Shown here piece after piece: positions 1 through 11,215 of a stretch of 38,724 nucleotides of DNA. The stretch lies in assembly GCA_017462565.1 (NCBI GenBank), contig JAFTQW010000010.1, positions 1 through 38,724 on the forward strand, given 5' to 3'. Each line of letters opens with the position of its first letter. The first letter of the stretch is position 1. The notes below the pieces were generated by a model that searched no databases, had not been told where the DNA came from, and was given only the letters and a program-made list of their open reading frames with translations. The position numbers and the translations under genes are program-made. Source of the stretch: Ruminococcus sp. GTDB taxonomy: Bacteria; Bacillota; Clostridia; Oscillospirales; Ruminococcaceae.

Positions 1-2
1 CT

Positions 3-215
3 ATGCATTGGATTCTTGATGTTCATTTTGAGGAAGATTGGTGTAGAATTGAAAATAAGGCTGTACAGCAAAGCTTGAATATGTTCAGAAAGGCTGCTGT
101 TAATCTCGTTAAGCAATTTAAATCACGTAACAATTCCAAGCAGCCAATTTCTCATATTATGTTTGACTGCTTGCTTGATTCTAATTTGATTTTGAGGGTT
201 GTCAGTCAAAATTGA
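3..215 (+). CDS. ISAs1-family transposase, C-terminal end (cut by window edge)
   Basis: The reading frame enters from the left edge of the window, so only the last ~70 residues are visible. They begin HWILDVHFEEDWCRI and continue with a helix rich in Asn, Leu and Lys (SLNMFRKAAVNLVKQF), then end in a short LLDSNLILRVV tail. This matches the C-terminal signature of ISAs1/H-repeat transposases (HW..DV.F.ED..R, then LR..ALNL.). That segment carries the last acidic residue of the DDE-type catalytic core. The first ATG seen is probably internal. Whether the upstream gene is intact cannot be told from here, and no clear terminal inverted repeat follows the stop codon. Confidence 0.7.
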   Translation: MHWILDVHFEEDWCRIENKAVQQSLNMFRKAAVNLVKQFKSRNNSKQPISHIMFDCLLDSNLILRVVSQN

Positions 216-295
216 TTTCCGTGGCAAGTGAATTTCTCTTGGTAAAATATGCTTTCTTGCTTCAAAGTGCATACCGGGACAATAAGTCTTTTTAA

Positions 296-430
296 CAACA
301 GAAAAACGCATTATGTGAGTATCACAAGGCAGAGGATAAATGGCAAAAAAAAGAACCATGCGTCGGAACGTGTGGAGCTGTCGGAGATCCATTGCCTTTT
401 ACAAAGCTCTTCTATAAGGCGAAAAAGTGA
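296..430 (+). pseudogene. Cysteine-rich coding remnant without a start codon
   Basis: This 44-codon open stretch has no ATG, GTG or TTG start with a ribosome site. It reads like real protein: CEYHKAEDKWQKKEPCVG, then TCGAVGDPLPFTKLFYKAKK and a stop. Three cysteines (C, then C-x3-C) suggest a metal-binding or disulfide patch. The overlapping frames are less protein-like. I do not recognise the family. It is most likely the 3' end of a gene cut off by the neighbouring transposase insertion. Confidence 0.3.
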
Positions 431-462
431 AAGCATACTGTCTATGGTGAACTTTTTCAACA

Positions 463-521
463 CAGTAATTGTCAAAATTCGCCGAAAATATGTGCGTCGC
501 ATTTTTATATGAACACACTCT
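463..521. repeat. Half copy of a MITE-like repeat
   Basis: The end of this block, read on the minus strand, begins AGAGTGTGTTCATATAAAAA and goes on to a TTTTCGGC..ATTTTGAC motif. The same arrangement forms each arm of the complete element at 12589-12696. Only one arm is found here, so the copy is truncated, lying between the IS remnant and the V-ATPase terminator. Confidence 0.6.
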
Positions 522-547
522 AAGTGAGTAGACAAATAGAATAAGCT

Positions 548-585
548 AAGTCCGAAAGCAATTGAGTCAAATTGCTTTCGGACTT
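548..585. terminator. Long intrinsic terminator hairpin after the V-ATPase operon
   Basis: A perfect 16-bp stem (AAGTCCGAAAGCAATT and its complement) encloses a 6-nt loop. On the plus strand it is followed by TATCTTTTTT, a good U-tract. On the minus strand, where the V-ATPase operon ends 40 nt away, the tract is poorer (AGCTTATTCT). It probably acts in both directions, separating the operon from the IS/MITE debris. Confidence 0.8.
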
Positions 586-625
586 TATCTTTTTTATGAA
601 AGGCAGACTTTATAACTGTACCTTA

Positions 626-1276
626 TTACCCATAATTGTGACTTTGTTTAAGCACCATATCCTTTACCTTCATCAATGAAGTTGTAGTGTTTCTTTCATT
701 TTCCGAAAGCTTCATGGTGATATATTTTATAGTCTCCTCATAATCGGGAATCATGATATGCTCAAGAGCATTTACACGGCGTCGAGTTTTCTCAATTTCA
801 TCTGCCATAAGCTGACAAGCTTTTTCAACTTCCGCAAGGCGTATCATCTTAGGAAAAATTCCATTGAGAGCATTTACCGCTCCGTCAAGATCAATTGATG
901 TAAAGGCCATGCCGTAAGAGTAAATATCATTTGCATCGCTTGATCTGTATTTTGGATCAAAAACCGGAATATTTACGCTCATAACGTTCTTTTCCCCAAC
1001 TTCAAGCTCCACTTCCTGTTTTGGAAGCATAAGCGCAGTTTCAAGAGCTTCTTTCTGCATTACTGAACCAGCCACTGCCATATATCTGTTTGCATCGATG
1101 ATCGCTGCTTCAACTTCGCTTCTGAGCTGTCGGTTTTCCTTTATGAGATTCATAAACTGACGCATAAGTTCGTCACGTTTATCTTTAAGAAGTTTATGTC
1201 CTCTTCTTGCCGATTCAAGCTTTTTTTTCAGTTTTGAAAGCTCCATTCTCGTTGGATTAACATTAAGTCTTGACAA
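626..1276 (-). CDS. atpD: V-type ATP synthase subunit D
   Basis: This is the central-stalk (rotor axle) subunit of the A/V-type ATPase, linking the A3B3 head to the c-ring. The 216-residue protein is the usual size. It starts MSRLNVNPTRMELSKLKKKL, the conserved N-terminus of the D family, and both ends are long charged helices that form the coiled-coil axle (about residues 10-70 and 145-205). It is the last gene of the nine-gene operon, starting 11 nt after subunit B. A 16-bp hairpin terminator follows its stop. The order A-B-D is the family norm. Confidence 0.95.
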   Translation of the reverse strand: MSRLNVNPTRMELSKLKKKLESARRGHKLLKDKRDELMRQFMNLIKENRQLRSEVEAAIIDANRYMAVAGSVMQKEALETALMLPKQEVELEVGEKNVMSVNIPVFDPKYRSSDANDIYSYGMAFTSIDLDGAVNALNGIFPKMIRLAEVEKACQLMADEIEKTRRRVNALEHIMIPDYEETIKYITMKLSENERNTTTSLMKVKDMVLKQSHNYG

Positions 1277-1287
1277 TATCGCTCACC

Positions 1288-2664
1288 TCATTCCTGAGTA
1301 TCATAATATTTATCAAGATATTCCTCTCTGATTCGGCGCAGTTCACTTTTTGGCAGAATGCGGAGCAGTTCCCAGCCAATGGCAAGAGTCTCTTCAATAC
1401 TTCGATTGTTTTCAAAACCCTGAGAAACATATCTTTTTTCAAATTCGTCTGCAAATTTTGCATAAATAAGATCTGTCGGAGTAAGGGCGGCTTCGCCAAG
1501 AACTACCATAAGCTCTTTTGCGTCTTTTCCCCTCGCATAAGCTGAGAAAAGCTGATTCATGGTATCAGAATGATCCTCACGAGTCTTACCCTTGCCGATT
1601 CCCTTATCCTTTAAACGGGAAAGCGACGGCAGAACATCTACAGGCGGATTGATACCTTTACGGTAAAGCTCACGGGAAAGAATTATCTGTCCCTCTGTAA
1701 TATATCCGGTAAGATCTGGAATAGGATGTGTTTTATCATCTTCAGGCATAGTCAGAATCGGGATCATAGTAATGCTTCCGTCTTTCCCCTCTTGTCTTCC
1801 TGCACGTTCGTAGATAGAGGCAAGATCGGTATACATATATCCGGGATATCCACGTCTTCCGGGAACTTCCTTTCGTGCAGCTGAAACCTCTCGAAGAGCG
1901 TCGGCATAGTTGGTTATATCGGTAAGAATTACGAGAACGTGCATATTTTTTTCAAATGCAAGATATTCTGCTGCCGTCAATGCCATTTTAGGTGTTGCAA
2001 GACGCTCGATAGCGGAATCGTTTGCAAGATTTATGAAAAGAACCGTTCTGCCCAAAGCTCCGGTGCTTTTAAAACTCTGGATAAAATATTCGGACTCTTC
2101 AAATGTAATGCCCATTGCAGCAAAAACTACAGCGAACTGTTCATCTTTACCCCTTACACGAGCCTGACGTGCTATCTGCGCCGCAAACTGAGCGTGAGGA
2201 AGTCCGCTTGCTGAAAAAATCGGGAGCTTTTGTCCTCTTACAAGCGTATTAAGTCCGTCTATAGCCGAAACTCCGGTCTGAATAAATTCCTGTGGATATT
2301 TTCTTGCAACAGGATTCATCGGCAGTCCGTTTACGTCCATTCGCATTTCCGGAATTATCTCCGGTCCGTCGTCAATAGGGTGTCCCATACCGTCAAAAAC
2401 ACGTCCGAGCATATCCTCAGAAACACCCAGTTCCATCTGATGACCTGAAAAGACAACGCTGCTGTCTTTCAGATTTATTCCCGCTGCATTTTCAAAAAGC
2501 TGAACAAGTGCGTTAGAGCCGTCTATTTCAAGAACACGGCATCGTCTTTTTTCTCCGTTTGTAAGCCTTATTTCAGCAAGCTCTCCGAACGAAATGTTCT
2601 CCACGTCTTTAACGAGAAGCAAAGGTCCGGCAGCTTCTTCAATGGTTCTGTATTCTCTTGGCAT
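1288..2664 (-). CDS. atpB: V-type ATP synthase subunit B
   Basis: This is the non-catalytic nucleotide-binding subunit of the A3B3 hexamer. It has 458 residues, the standard length. The P-loop position reads SASGLPHAQ (residues 151-159) in place of a Walker A motif, as expected for B subunits, and the [14 protein letters not shown] segment is typical. The start codon shares one base with the stop of subunit A (TGATG), so the two are probably translationally coupled at 1:1 stoichiometry. Confidence 0.96.
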   Translation of the reverse strand: MPREYRTIEEAAGPLLLVKDVENISFGELAEIRLTNGEKRRCRVLEIDGSNALVQLFENAAGINLKDSSVVFSGHQMELGVSEDMLGRVFDGMGHPIDDGPEIIPEMRMDVNGLPMNPVARKYPQEFIQTGVSAIDGLNTLVRGQKLPIFSASGLPHAQFAAQIARQARVRGKDEQFAVVFAAMGITFEESEYFIQSFKSTGALGRTVLFINLANDSAIERLATPKMALTAAEYLAFEKNMHVLVILTDITNYADALREVSAARKEVPGRRGYPGYMYTDLASIYERAGRQEGKDGSITMIPILTMPEDDKTHPIPDLTGYITEGQIILSRELYRKGINPPVDVLPSLSRLKDKGIGKGKTREDHSDTMNQLFSAYARGKDAKELMVVLGEAALTPTDLIYAKFADEFEKRYVSQGFENNRSIEETLAIGWELLRILPKSELRRIREEYLDKYYDTQE

Positions 2665-4436
2665 CAGTTTTCTTCCTCCTTTCTCAGTAGCTCATCAAGC
2701 TGTGATGATATTTCAACAGATATTTTACTGAATTCCTCATCTGTCTTTTCCTCTTCTATATATTTGAATCTTCCTATTTTCTCACGAACCGGCAAAACGG
2801 AGACTGCTTCGATATCTGCGCCTTTTTTTACAGCTTCTTCGGCTTCATCGTTAAAATTAAGAATCAGCTTCATCATATAAAACTGCTTTTTCAGGCTGGT
2901 ATAGGTATCAACCTCATGGAAAGCAAGCTGATGCAGAAAATCCTCACGTATTGAGCGTGCTGTTTCCATTTTAAGACGATCGCTTGCAGAAAGAGCATCC
3001 ATACCGATCAGCTTGACGATTTCTTTAAGCTCTGATTCATCATGGAGAATACTCATGAATCTCGCTCTGTTCTTCATCCAGTCGGCTGAAACGTTGTTGT
3101 TATACCAATCCGCAAGCGAATCGGCATATAGCGAATAGCTTGTAAGCCAGTTTATAGCCGGAAAATGACGCTGATATGCAAGATTTGCATCAAGTCCCCA
3201 GAAAACCTTTACTATTCTTAAGGTCGCCTGCGAAACCGGTTCTGAAATATCTCCGCCCGGAGGAGATACTGCTCCGATAACTGAAAGCGCACCCTCTCTG
3301 CCGTCAGTACCTTTAGAAATAACTCTTCCTGCACGCTCGTAAAACTGAGCGAGACGGCTTCCAAGATAAGCCGGATAACCTTCATCTCCCGGCATTTCTT
3401 CAAGTCTGCCGGACATTTCACGAAGCGCTTCTGCCCAACGTGAAGTCGAATCAGCCATAAGAGCTACAGAATAGCCCATATCACGGTAATATTCGGCAAT
3501 TGTGATTCCTGTATAAACCGACGCTTCTCTCGCTGCAACAGGCATATCAGATGTGTTTGCGATAAGAACTGTGCGTTCCATAAGAGATTTTCCTGTATTC
3601 GGATCAATAAGCTCAGGAAATTCATTAAGAACGTCGGTCATTTCGTTTCCACGCTCGCCGCATCCGATATATACGATTATATCTGCCTCTGCCCATTTAG
3701 CAAGCTGATGCTGAGTTACAGTTTTTCCGCTTCCGAATGGTCCCGGAATTGCGGCAACTCCTCCCTTAGCTATAGGGAAAAGGCAATCGACAACTCTCTG
3801 TCCCGTAATCAGCGGCATATTTGGAGAAAGCTTTTTCTTATATGGTCTTCCACGTCTTACAGGCCATTTCTGAATAAGTGAAAGCTCTTTCTCACCATTT
3901 TCGGTTTCTATCACGCAAACAATATCATCGGCGTGAAATTCTCCATCGGATATTTTTTTCACTGTTCCCTCGATATTATTCGGAACCATAATCTTGTGAA
4001 GTACAATATCCGTTTCGGGAACTGTTCCGATTACATCACCGCCTATGACCTTATCTCCTGCTTTGACAGACGGAGTGAATTTCCAGAGACGTTCTCTTTT
4101 AAGAGAAGCAACTTCAACTCCTCTTTGAAGATTATTTCCGCAAAGCTTTCTTATATCATCCAGCGGTCGCTGAATTCCGTCATAGATACTTCCGATAAGT
4201 CCCGGACCAAGCTCTACGCTCATAGGTTCTCCGGTAGATTCAACAGGCTCCCCTGTTTTAAGACCGGATGTTTCTTCATAAACCTGAATAGAAGCACGGT
4301 CGCCGTGCATCTCGATAATTTCTCCGATAAGACGCTTATTGCTTACTCGAACCATATCAAACATATTAGCGTCTCTCATACCCTCTGCAACAACAAGAGG
4401 TCCTGAAATTTTTACAACTGTTCCAGTACTGCTCAT
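2664..4436 (-). CDS. atpA: V-type ATP synthase catalytic subunit A
   Basis: This is the catalytic subunit that hydrolyses or makes ATP in the peripheral V1/A1 head. At 590 residues it is full length. Walker A is GPFGSGKT (residues 232-239). The long insertion typical of A subunits lies before it (about 110-200), and the [20 protein letters not shown] region follows. The N-terminal beta barrel (about 1-70) is intact. The gene lies 21 nt downstream of subunit F and overlaps subunit B by one base. Confidence 0.97.
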   Translation of the reverse strand: MSSTGTVVKISGPLVVAEGMRDANMFDMVRVSNKRLIGEIIEMHGDRASIQVYEETSGLKTGEPVESTGEPMSVELGPGLIGSIYDGIQRPLDDIRKLCGNNLQRGVEVASLKRERLWKFTPSVKAGDKVIGGDVIGTVPETDIVLHKIMVPNNIEGTVKKISDGEFHADDIVCVIETENGEKELSLIQKWPVRRGRPYKKKLSPNMPLITGQRVVDCLFPIAKGGVAAIPGPFGSGKTVTQHQLAKWAEADIIVYIGCGERGNEMTDVLNEFPELIDPNTGKSLMERTVLIANTSDMPVAAREASVYTGITIAEYYRDMGYSVALMADSTSRWAEALREMSGRLEEMPGDEGYPAYLGSRLAQFYERAGRVISKGTDGREGALSVIGAVSPPGGDISEPVSQATLRIVKVFWGLDANLAYQRHFPAINWLTSYSLYADSLADWYNNNVSADWMKNRARFMSILHDESELKEIVKLIGMDALSASDRLKMETARSIREDFLHQLAFHEVDTYTSLKKQFYMMKLILNFNDEAEEAVKKGADIEAVSVLPVREKIGRFKYIEEEKTDEEFSKISVEISSQLDELLRKEEEN

Positions 4437-4457
4437 TATATTTTATCCGTCCCTTTT

Positions 4458-4769
4458 CTAATTTAATATGTCAGATCCAACAGCCTTTTCAACGGCTTCA
4501 TGAAGAGCTTTTATGCCGTATCCTGTATTACCCTCAATTGCCGGAATAAGGACTATCGAAGGAAGAGGACTGTTTCTGTATTTGTTTATAGTATCTTTAA
4601 CAAGCTCTGCCGCAGGTTCTGTGATATAAATTACGGCAAAATTTCCCGCCGCAAGCTTTGAGATAAGCTTTTTTATTTTATCTGCATCTGTTTCACGGAA
4701 AACAGAAAGCCCTAATGCGGCAAATCCTGAAACGCTTGCGCTGTCGCCGATAACTGCTGCTTTATACAT
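4458..4769 (-). CDS. atpF: V-type ATP synthase subunit F
   Basis: This small 103-residue rotor subunit binds D in the central stalk. The start MYKAAVIGD(S) leads into a Rossmann-like alternating fold with the family's GF-x-ALGL segment near residues 15-21, and it ends in a flexible helix. It overlaps the end of subunit C by 8 nt, consistent with translational coupling. Gene position between C and A is the family norm. Confidence 0.92.
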   Translation of the reverse strand: MYKAAVIGDSASVSGFAALGLSVFRETDADKIKKLISKLAAGNFAVIYITEPAAELVKDTINKYRNSPLPSIVLIPAIEGNTGYGIKALHEAVEKAVGSDILN

Positions 4770-5697
4770 ATAGCTTTCTCATCCTTTCCATGATAGTTTC
4801 TTTATTTGTATTGCACTCTTTGCATACCTTGAGTATCCTGAGATTTTTTATTTCAGTCTCCTTTGCTATGAAATATGCCATAAGGGGTTCTGTTCCAAAT
4901 GATCTCATTCTTGCACTTTCAGCGTGATCTGTTATTATATCATCGCACCATTTTTCAAACTGTGCCGGTGAAGATTTTAAAATTTCAGCCGCTTCGTTAT
5001 ACGGCGTTGATTCAAGGAAGCTAAAAAAGCTTTCCGTTCCCCTCTGTGCAGATCTTGCAAGAGATTCCTTATCAAGTTCTTCGCTTCCACAAACCGCCGT
5101 TTCTATAAAGGAATACGGCTTATTCATTACACTGCATCGATATGCGGTTTTTATATCTGCGCAAACCGTTATAAGCTGCGAGTACTTCTGTATAAATTCA
5201 CCTCCGAATTCATATGAAGCTTTCTGCATTGCCGATAAAGCTGCCGAATCAATAAGTGAATCCGAAAGCTGTCCATCGAGTGTTCTTGTAAGAAGCTCGT
5301 ATGCCTGCTCAGCCGTTTCTCTCATATACTCCGGAAGATAATCGTATTCCTTTGAAGTGAGAATGGATTTAAGTTCATCAAGCTCAAGATTAGTAGGCGT
5401 GATGTAATATTGCTCAGGCTCACGATTTGAAAGCGTTGCCTTTAATGCAGCTTTAAGATTATGAAAATCATTGCGATAAAGCAATATTTTCAATTCCTCG
5501 CTGTCAGGCGCAAAATCATGAATCATTTCCCAAACCTCGTTAAGAGAGTTTCTTTCCGAAGCTCCGGATGAAAGAATTGCATCCATTTCAGCAGCTGATT
5601 TCGCATTGATAAGCTGTTCAAATTCGCCTTGAGTGATGAGATTGCTCTCCATTGCTTTAACAGCTGCAACAGCGCTTGCATATTTTGTGCTGCTCAT
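4762..5697 (-). CDS. atpC: V-type ATP synthase subunit C (AC39/d-like)
   Basis: This funnel-shaped subunit seats the central stalk on the c-ring. The ATG at 5697 gives 311 residues. It is preferred over an in-frame GTG nine bases upstream because an AGGTGA ribosome site stands 5 nt before the ATG. The helix-rich sequence contains the SAAEMD repeat-type region near the N-terminus, and YFIAKETEIKNLRIL near the C-terminus is the best conserved part of the AC39 family. The upstream gene (E) ends within 10 nt. Confidence 0.9.
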   Translation of the reverse strand: MSSTKYASAVAAVKAMESNLITQGEFEQLINAKSAAEMDAILSSGASERNSLNEVWEMIHDFAPDSEELKILLYRNDFHNLKAALKATLSNREPEQYYITPTNLELDELKSILTSKEYDYLPEYMRETAEQAYELLTRTLDGQLSDSLIDSAALSAMQKASYEFGGEFIQKYSQLITVCADIKTAYRCSVMNKPYSFIETAVCGSEELDKESLARSAQRGTESFFSFLESTPYNEAAEILKSSPAQFEKWCDDIITDHAESARMRSFGTEPLMAYFIAKETEIKNLRILKVCKECNTNKETIMERMRKLYV

Positions 5698-5706
5698 ACT
5701 CGTCAC

Positions 5707-6300
5707 CTACCCGAATAATATTTTTGCTGCCGTATCTCTTACGCTGTCTTTTTCCGACTCAATTATCGCACGAAAACTGCAATTTTCAGAAACAAGACCA
5801 TATTGCAGAACAAATCCGTCGCTTATATCTGCCGGAACATCTGACAATTTTATTGAACTGCCATTTTTCTCTGCAATGATACTTATTTTTTTCACAAAGT
5901 CATCAGGAATACGGTTTAAATCGTTTTTGCAAAGATACAGAACACCCTCGCCGCTTCTCAGATGTTTGATTATAAGCTTTTCAAGAAGCTTGAAATATTC
6001 GTTGACAGGAAGATTTTTAAGTTTGTTCACTGTATTTTCAATGACAGAATCAATCATTTCAACCTTACATTTGAGAATTTTTCTCTTCATAGATGCATCA
6101 ATTGATGAACAGGAATTTTCATATTCTCTTTCCTGATCGACTTTCGCCTTTATCATATAATCGCTATAAGCTTTCTCCGCTTTTTGATCTGCTTCAGATT
6201 TAATTTCATTAGCTTTATTCTCGGCTGATTTTATTATTCTGTCCTCATTTTCCTTTTGTTGTGATTTGATTATGTTGAGTATTTCATCAAGTCCGGACAT
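5707..6300 (-). CDS. atpE: V-type ATP synthase subunit E
   Basis: This peripheral-stalk (stator) subunit pairs with the G/H coiled coil to hold the A3B3 head against rotation. It has 197 residues. The N-terminal ~90 form a strongly charged Lys/Glu/Ala helix (for example KSEADQKAEKAYSDY), and the C-terminal ~100 form the compact mixed domain that contacts subunit B. A GGAGG site precedes the ATG. It sits 21 nt downstream of the c-ring gene. Confidence 0.9.
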   Translation of the reverse strand: MSGLDEILNIIKSQQKENEDRIIKSAENKANEIKSEADQKAEKAYSDYMIKAKVDQEREYENSCSSIDASMKRKILKCKVEMIDSVIENTVNKLKNLPVNEYFKLLEKLIIKHLRSGEGVLYLCKNDLNRIPDDFVKKISIIAEKNGSSIKLSDVPADISDGFVLQYGLVSENCSFRAIIESEKDSVRDTAAKILFG

Positions 6301-6321
6301 AGTTTAAACCTCCGTTCTTGT

Positions 6322-8764
<2,443 letters not shown>

Positions 8765-8804
8765 ATTTCATCTTTCACTCTCCTTTTGTAACATATTTTT
8801 TTAA

Positions 8805-9113
8805 TCAGAAAAATTCTTTAATAATCGCTTCAACTGCATTATCTGTATTTTTTTCAGATTTCGACTTAATATCAGAAATTTTTCTTTGACATTCTGCATT
8901 TGCTTTTTCAGTGTACGCTTTGAGCTTCTCTTCATAATCAATTTTTAATTTTACCGCTTCTGCTGATGCTTCGCCAAGCTTTTTCTGAATAGCAAGAGCA
9001 GAATTTCGTTCAGCTTCTTTGATTATCTCGTCGCTGCGCTGTCGTGCTTCTGAAATTTTCCTGTCTGATTCGGCTTCTGCTTCAAGAACTTTTTTTACAG
9101 ATTCTGACGCCAT
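8805..9113 (-). CDS. V-type ATP synthase subunit G/H (peripheral stalk)
   Basis: The first gene of the operon encodes 102 residues that are almost wholly charged helix (MASESVKKVLEAEAESDRKI..). Heptad-like Ala/Glu/Lys spacing marks it as the coiled-coil stator partner of subunit E, called G, H or AhaH. A strong GAGGAGG site lies 5-7 nt before the ATG. The short length and operon-leading position fit this subunit. Sequence identity in the family is low, so position and composition carry the call. Confidence 0.85.
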   Translation of the reverse strand: MASESVKKVLEAEAESDRKISEARQRSDEIIKEAERNSALAIQKKLGEASAEAVKLKIDYEEKLKAYTEKANAECQRKISDIKSKSEKNTDNAVEAIIKEFF

Positions 9114-9129
9114 TATATCCCTCCTCTAT

Positions 9130-9212
9130 AAATGACTATTGGTCATTTAATGAAACTATTATAACATACATTTTTTGTAAAGTCAATAGTTTCAAGATAA
9201 AAAAATGACCAA
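9130..9212. repeat. Nested inverted repeats enclosing the V-ATPase promoter
   Basis: Two perfect 10-bp inverted repeats are nested around one centre. The outer pair is TTGGTCATTT (9139-9148) with AAATGACCAA (9203-9212). The inner pair is TGAAACTATT (9151-9160) with AATAGTTTCA (9185-9194). The inner arms sit just outside the -35 and over the -10 of the promoter. A separate compact palindrome, AAATGAC-5 nt-GTCATTT (9130-9148), lies in the leader. This could be a set of operators, or a palindromic insertion that carries the promoter. Confidence 0.7.
9158..9186 (-). promoter_or_regulatory. Sigma-A promoter of the V-ATPase operon (P2)
   Basis: On the minus strand TTGACT (9181-9186) is followed by a 17-nt spacer and TATAAT (9158-9163), close to consensus. 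Transcription should begin near 9150, about 37 nt before the first gene (start 9113). Confidence 0.85.
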
Positions 9213-9238
9213 CTTTCATTTTTCATCAAATAAACACA

Positions 9239-9268
9239 AAGGGAGCAATCTCTACAGACAGCTCCCTT
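9239..9268 (-). terminator. Intrinsic terminator between two promoters
   Basis: AAGGGAGC and GCTCCCTT form an 8-bp stem with a 14-nt loop, followed on the minus strand by TTTGTGTTTATTT. It lies downstream of aspS but also directly downstream of the orphan promoter at 9294-9322. It may therefore end aspS transcription, a short RNA, or both, and could act as an attenuator for the V-ATPase operon. Confidence 0.7.
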
Positions 9269-9287
9269 ATTGTTTTATTCAATTTAT
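9239..9287 (-). ncRNA. Candidate ~50-nt small RNA or attenuator leader
   Basis: A near-perfect promoter (9294-9322) would start transcription near 9287, and the only thing before the terminator is about 20 nt of A/T-rich leader and the GGGAGC hairpin. No ORF fits. The product would be a very short RNA, or a leader that must be read through to reach the V-ATPase genes. It matches no RNA family I recognise. Confidence 0.35.
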
Positions 9288-9293
9288 GCTTTA

Positions 9294-9322
9294 ATTATAC
9301 ATCCACAAATAAAAAATGTCAA
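9294..9322 (-). promoter_or_regulatory. Orphan consensus promoter (P1)
   Basis: TTGACA (9317-9322), a 17-nt spacer and TATAAT (9294-9299) on the minus strand match the sigma-A consensus exactly. It lies in the gap after aspS, and the next gene downstream is the first V-ATPase gene, beyond a terminator hairpin. Confidence 0.8.
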
Positions 9323-9429
9323 GAGAAAACGGTCGAAACAATTATTCAAATATGGAATAGTATTATATTACAAAATGTTTATTAACTGGTATAACCAAGT
9401 TTTGATTTTACAAATTGTTGAATAAATTC

Positions 9430-11214
9430 TTATTCAAAGTCATTTTCGCTTTTTGTGATACTTATTGCAAGAGCCTCAAGGCTTTCAGCGTCAACAGCAG
9501 ACGGACATTCCGACATAAGCTCGCTTGCATTCTGAACCTTTGGAAATGCTGTAACATCACGAAGGCTGTCAGCTTTACACATGATCATCGCAAGACGGTC
9601 AAGTCCGATTCCCATTCCACCATGCGGCGGAGCAGCATAACGGTATGCGTCAACAAGGAATCCAAATTTAGCCTGAATTTCTTCGTCGGTCATGCCAAGC
9701 GCTTCAAACATTCTTTGCTGAAGCTCAAAATCTGTTATACGCATCGAGCCGCTCGAAAGCTCTGTTCCGTTTAGAACAAGATCCCAAGCTTTTGCACGAA
9801 CGTTTGACTGATCAGTATCAAGATACTCAATGCATTCCTCCATAGGCATTGTGAAAGGATGATGGGCAGCAACCCATGTATCATTTTCATCGTCATGTTC
9901 AAAGAACGGCATTTCGGTTATCCAAAGAAAATTGTAAACATCATCCGGTATAACCTCAAGACGTTTGCCGCAGATGAGTCTTATCGCACCAAGAGTTGAT
10001 AAAACTGTTTTAGTCTTATCAGCACATATAAGAACAAGGTCGCCTACCCCAGCGTCAACAGCTTCACAAATCTTTTCAAGCTCACCATCAGCAAGGAATT
10101 TTTTAAAAGAACAGTTTGGTTCATCTGCCCAGCGAATGTACGCAAGCCCTTTTGCGCCGATTCCCTTTGCGTGTTCAACGAGCTTGTCAATTTCCTTGCG
10201 AGTATATGTAGCAGCGCCATTTTTAACGTTTATCGCACGAACAGAGCCGCCCTCCTCAATTGCATTTCTGAAAACAACAAAATCAATATCTTTAACAGTA
10301 TTGGTAATATCCTGAATCTCAAAGCCGAAACGGGTATCAGGCTTATCAGAACCATAGCGGTTCATTGCATCAGCAAAAGTGATTCTCGGAAGCGGAGTCG
10401 GGATATCAACTCCGATAACTTCCTTGAAAACACGCTGAATGAAGCCCTCAACGCATTCCTGGATATCCTCTGCATCGACAAAAGACATCTCAAGATCTAT
10501 CTGAGTAAATTCCGGCTGACGATCAGCACGAAGATCTTCGTCACGGAAGCATCTTGCAAGCTGTATGTAACGGTCATAACCGGAAATCATAAGAAGCTGC
10601 TTATAAATCTGCGGTGACTGCGGCAAAGCATAGAATTTTCCCTGATGCACTCTCGAAGGAATAAGGTAGTCTCTTGCGCCCTCCGGAGTTGATTTCATCA
10701 TCATCGGAGTTTCAATTTCAAGGAAACCGTTCTCGTAAAAGTATTCTCTTGTCACCTTTGCAATCTGATGTCTCATGATAATATTCCGCTGTAAAGGCGC
10801 TCTTCTGAGGTCAAGATAACGATATTTCAGACGAAGCTCTTCGTTAACCTTTGTTTCGTTTGTGATTTCAAAAGGAGGAGTCTGAGCCTTTGCAAGAACT
10901 CGCAGATCATCCACAAATATCTCGACATTGCCTGTTTTCAGCTTATCGTTTTTGCTCTCACGTTCACGTACGATGCCCTTTGCCATAAGAACATATTCAC
11001 TTCGGCATCCGGCAGCTTTTTCAAAAATTTCACTGTCTGTTTCGTCGTTGAATAAAAGCTGAACCACGCCTGTTCTGTCACGAAGGACGATAAAAATAAC
11101 TCCGCCCTTATTTCTTATTCTTTCAACAAAACCGCCAACTACTACTTCTTTACCTATTTCTGTAACTTCTCCGCAGTAATGTGTGCGTTTCAAGCCTTTC
11201 ATTGTGTCTGCCAT
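9430..11214 (-). CDS. aspS: Aspartyl-tRNA synthetase
   Basis: This enzyme charges tRNA-Asp (and perhaps tRNA-Asn, if the strain lacks asnS). The ATG at 11214 gives 594 residues and follows a GAGGAG site by 10 nt; an in-frame ATG six codons upstream overlaps hisS and has no site. An OB-fold anticodon domain (about 1-105) leads to the class II core. Motif 2 is in CFRDEDLRADRQPEFTQID and motif 3 in GMGIGLDRLAMIM near residue 535. The ~110-residue bacterial GAD insertion lies between them. It follows hisS directly, a common Firmicute pair. Confidence 0.97.
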   Translation of the reverse strand: MADTMKGLKRTHYCGEVTEIGKEVVVGGFVERIRNKGGVIFIVLRDRTGVVQLLFNDETDSEIFEKAAGCRSEYVLMAKGIVRERESKNDKLKTGNVEIFVDDLRVLAKAQTPPFEITNETKVNEELRLKYRYLDLRRAPLQRNIIMRHQIAKVTREYFYENGFLEIETPMMMKSTPEGARDYLIPSRVHQGKFYALPQSPQIYKQLLMISGYDRYIQLARCFRDEDLRADRQPEFTQIDLEMSFVDAEDIQECVEGFIQRVFKEVIGVDIPTPLPRITFADAMNRYGSDKPDTRFGFEIQDITNTVKDIDFVVFRNAIEEGGSVRAINVKNGAATYTRKEIDKLVEHAKGIGAKGLAYIRWADEPNCSFKKFLADGELEKICEAVDAGVGDLVLICADKTKTVLSTLGAIRLICGKRLEVIPDDVYNFLWITEMPFFEHDDENDTWVAAHHPFTMPMEECIEYLDTDQSNVRAKAWDLVLNGTELSSGSMRITDFELQQRMFEALGMTDEEIQAKFGFLVDAYRYAAPPHGGMGIGLDRLAMIMCKADSLRDVTAFPKVQNASELMSECPSAVDAESLEALAISITKSENDFE

Positions 11215-11215
11215 T

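Noticed and set aside
311-535. Overlapping ORFs on both strands (249-512 plus, 311-535 minus)
   Set aside because: Neither has a ribosome site; they run through the half MITE and overlap the more protein-like cysteine-rich frame.
3933-4406. Plus-strand ORF of 157 codons
   Set aside because: It is antisense to subunit A, with no ribosome site and non-protein-like composition.
9415-9774. Plus-strand ORF antisense to aspS
   Set aside because: It is a shadow of a strongly conserved synthetase with no start signal.
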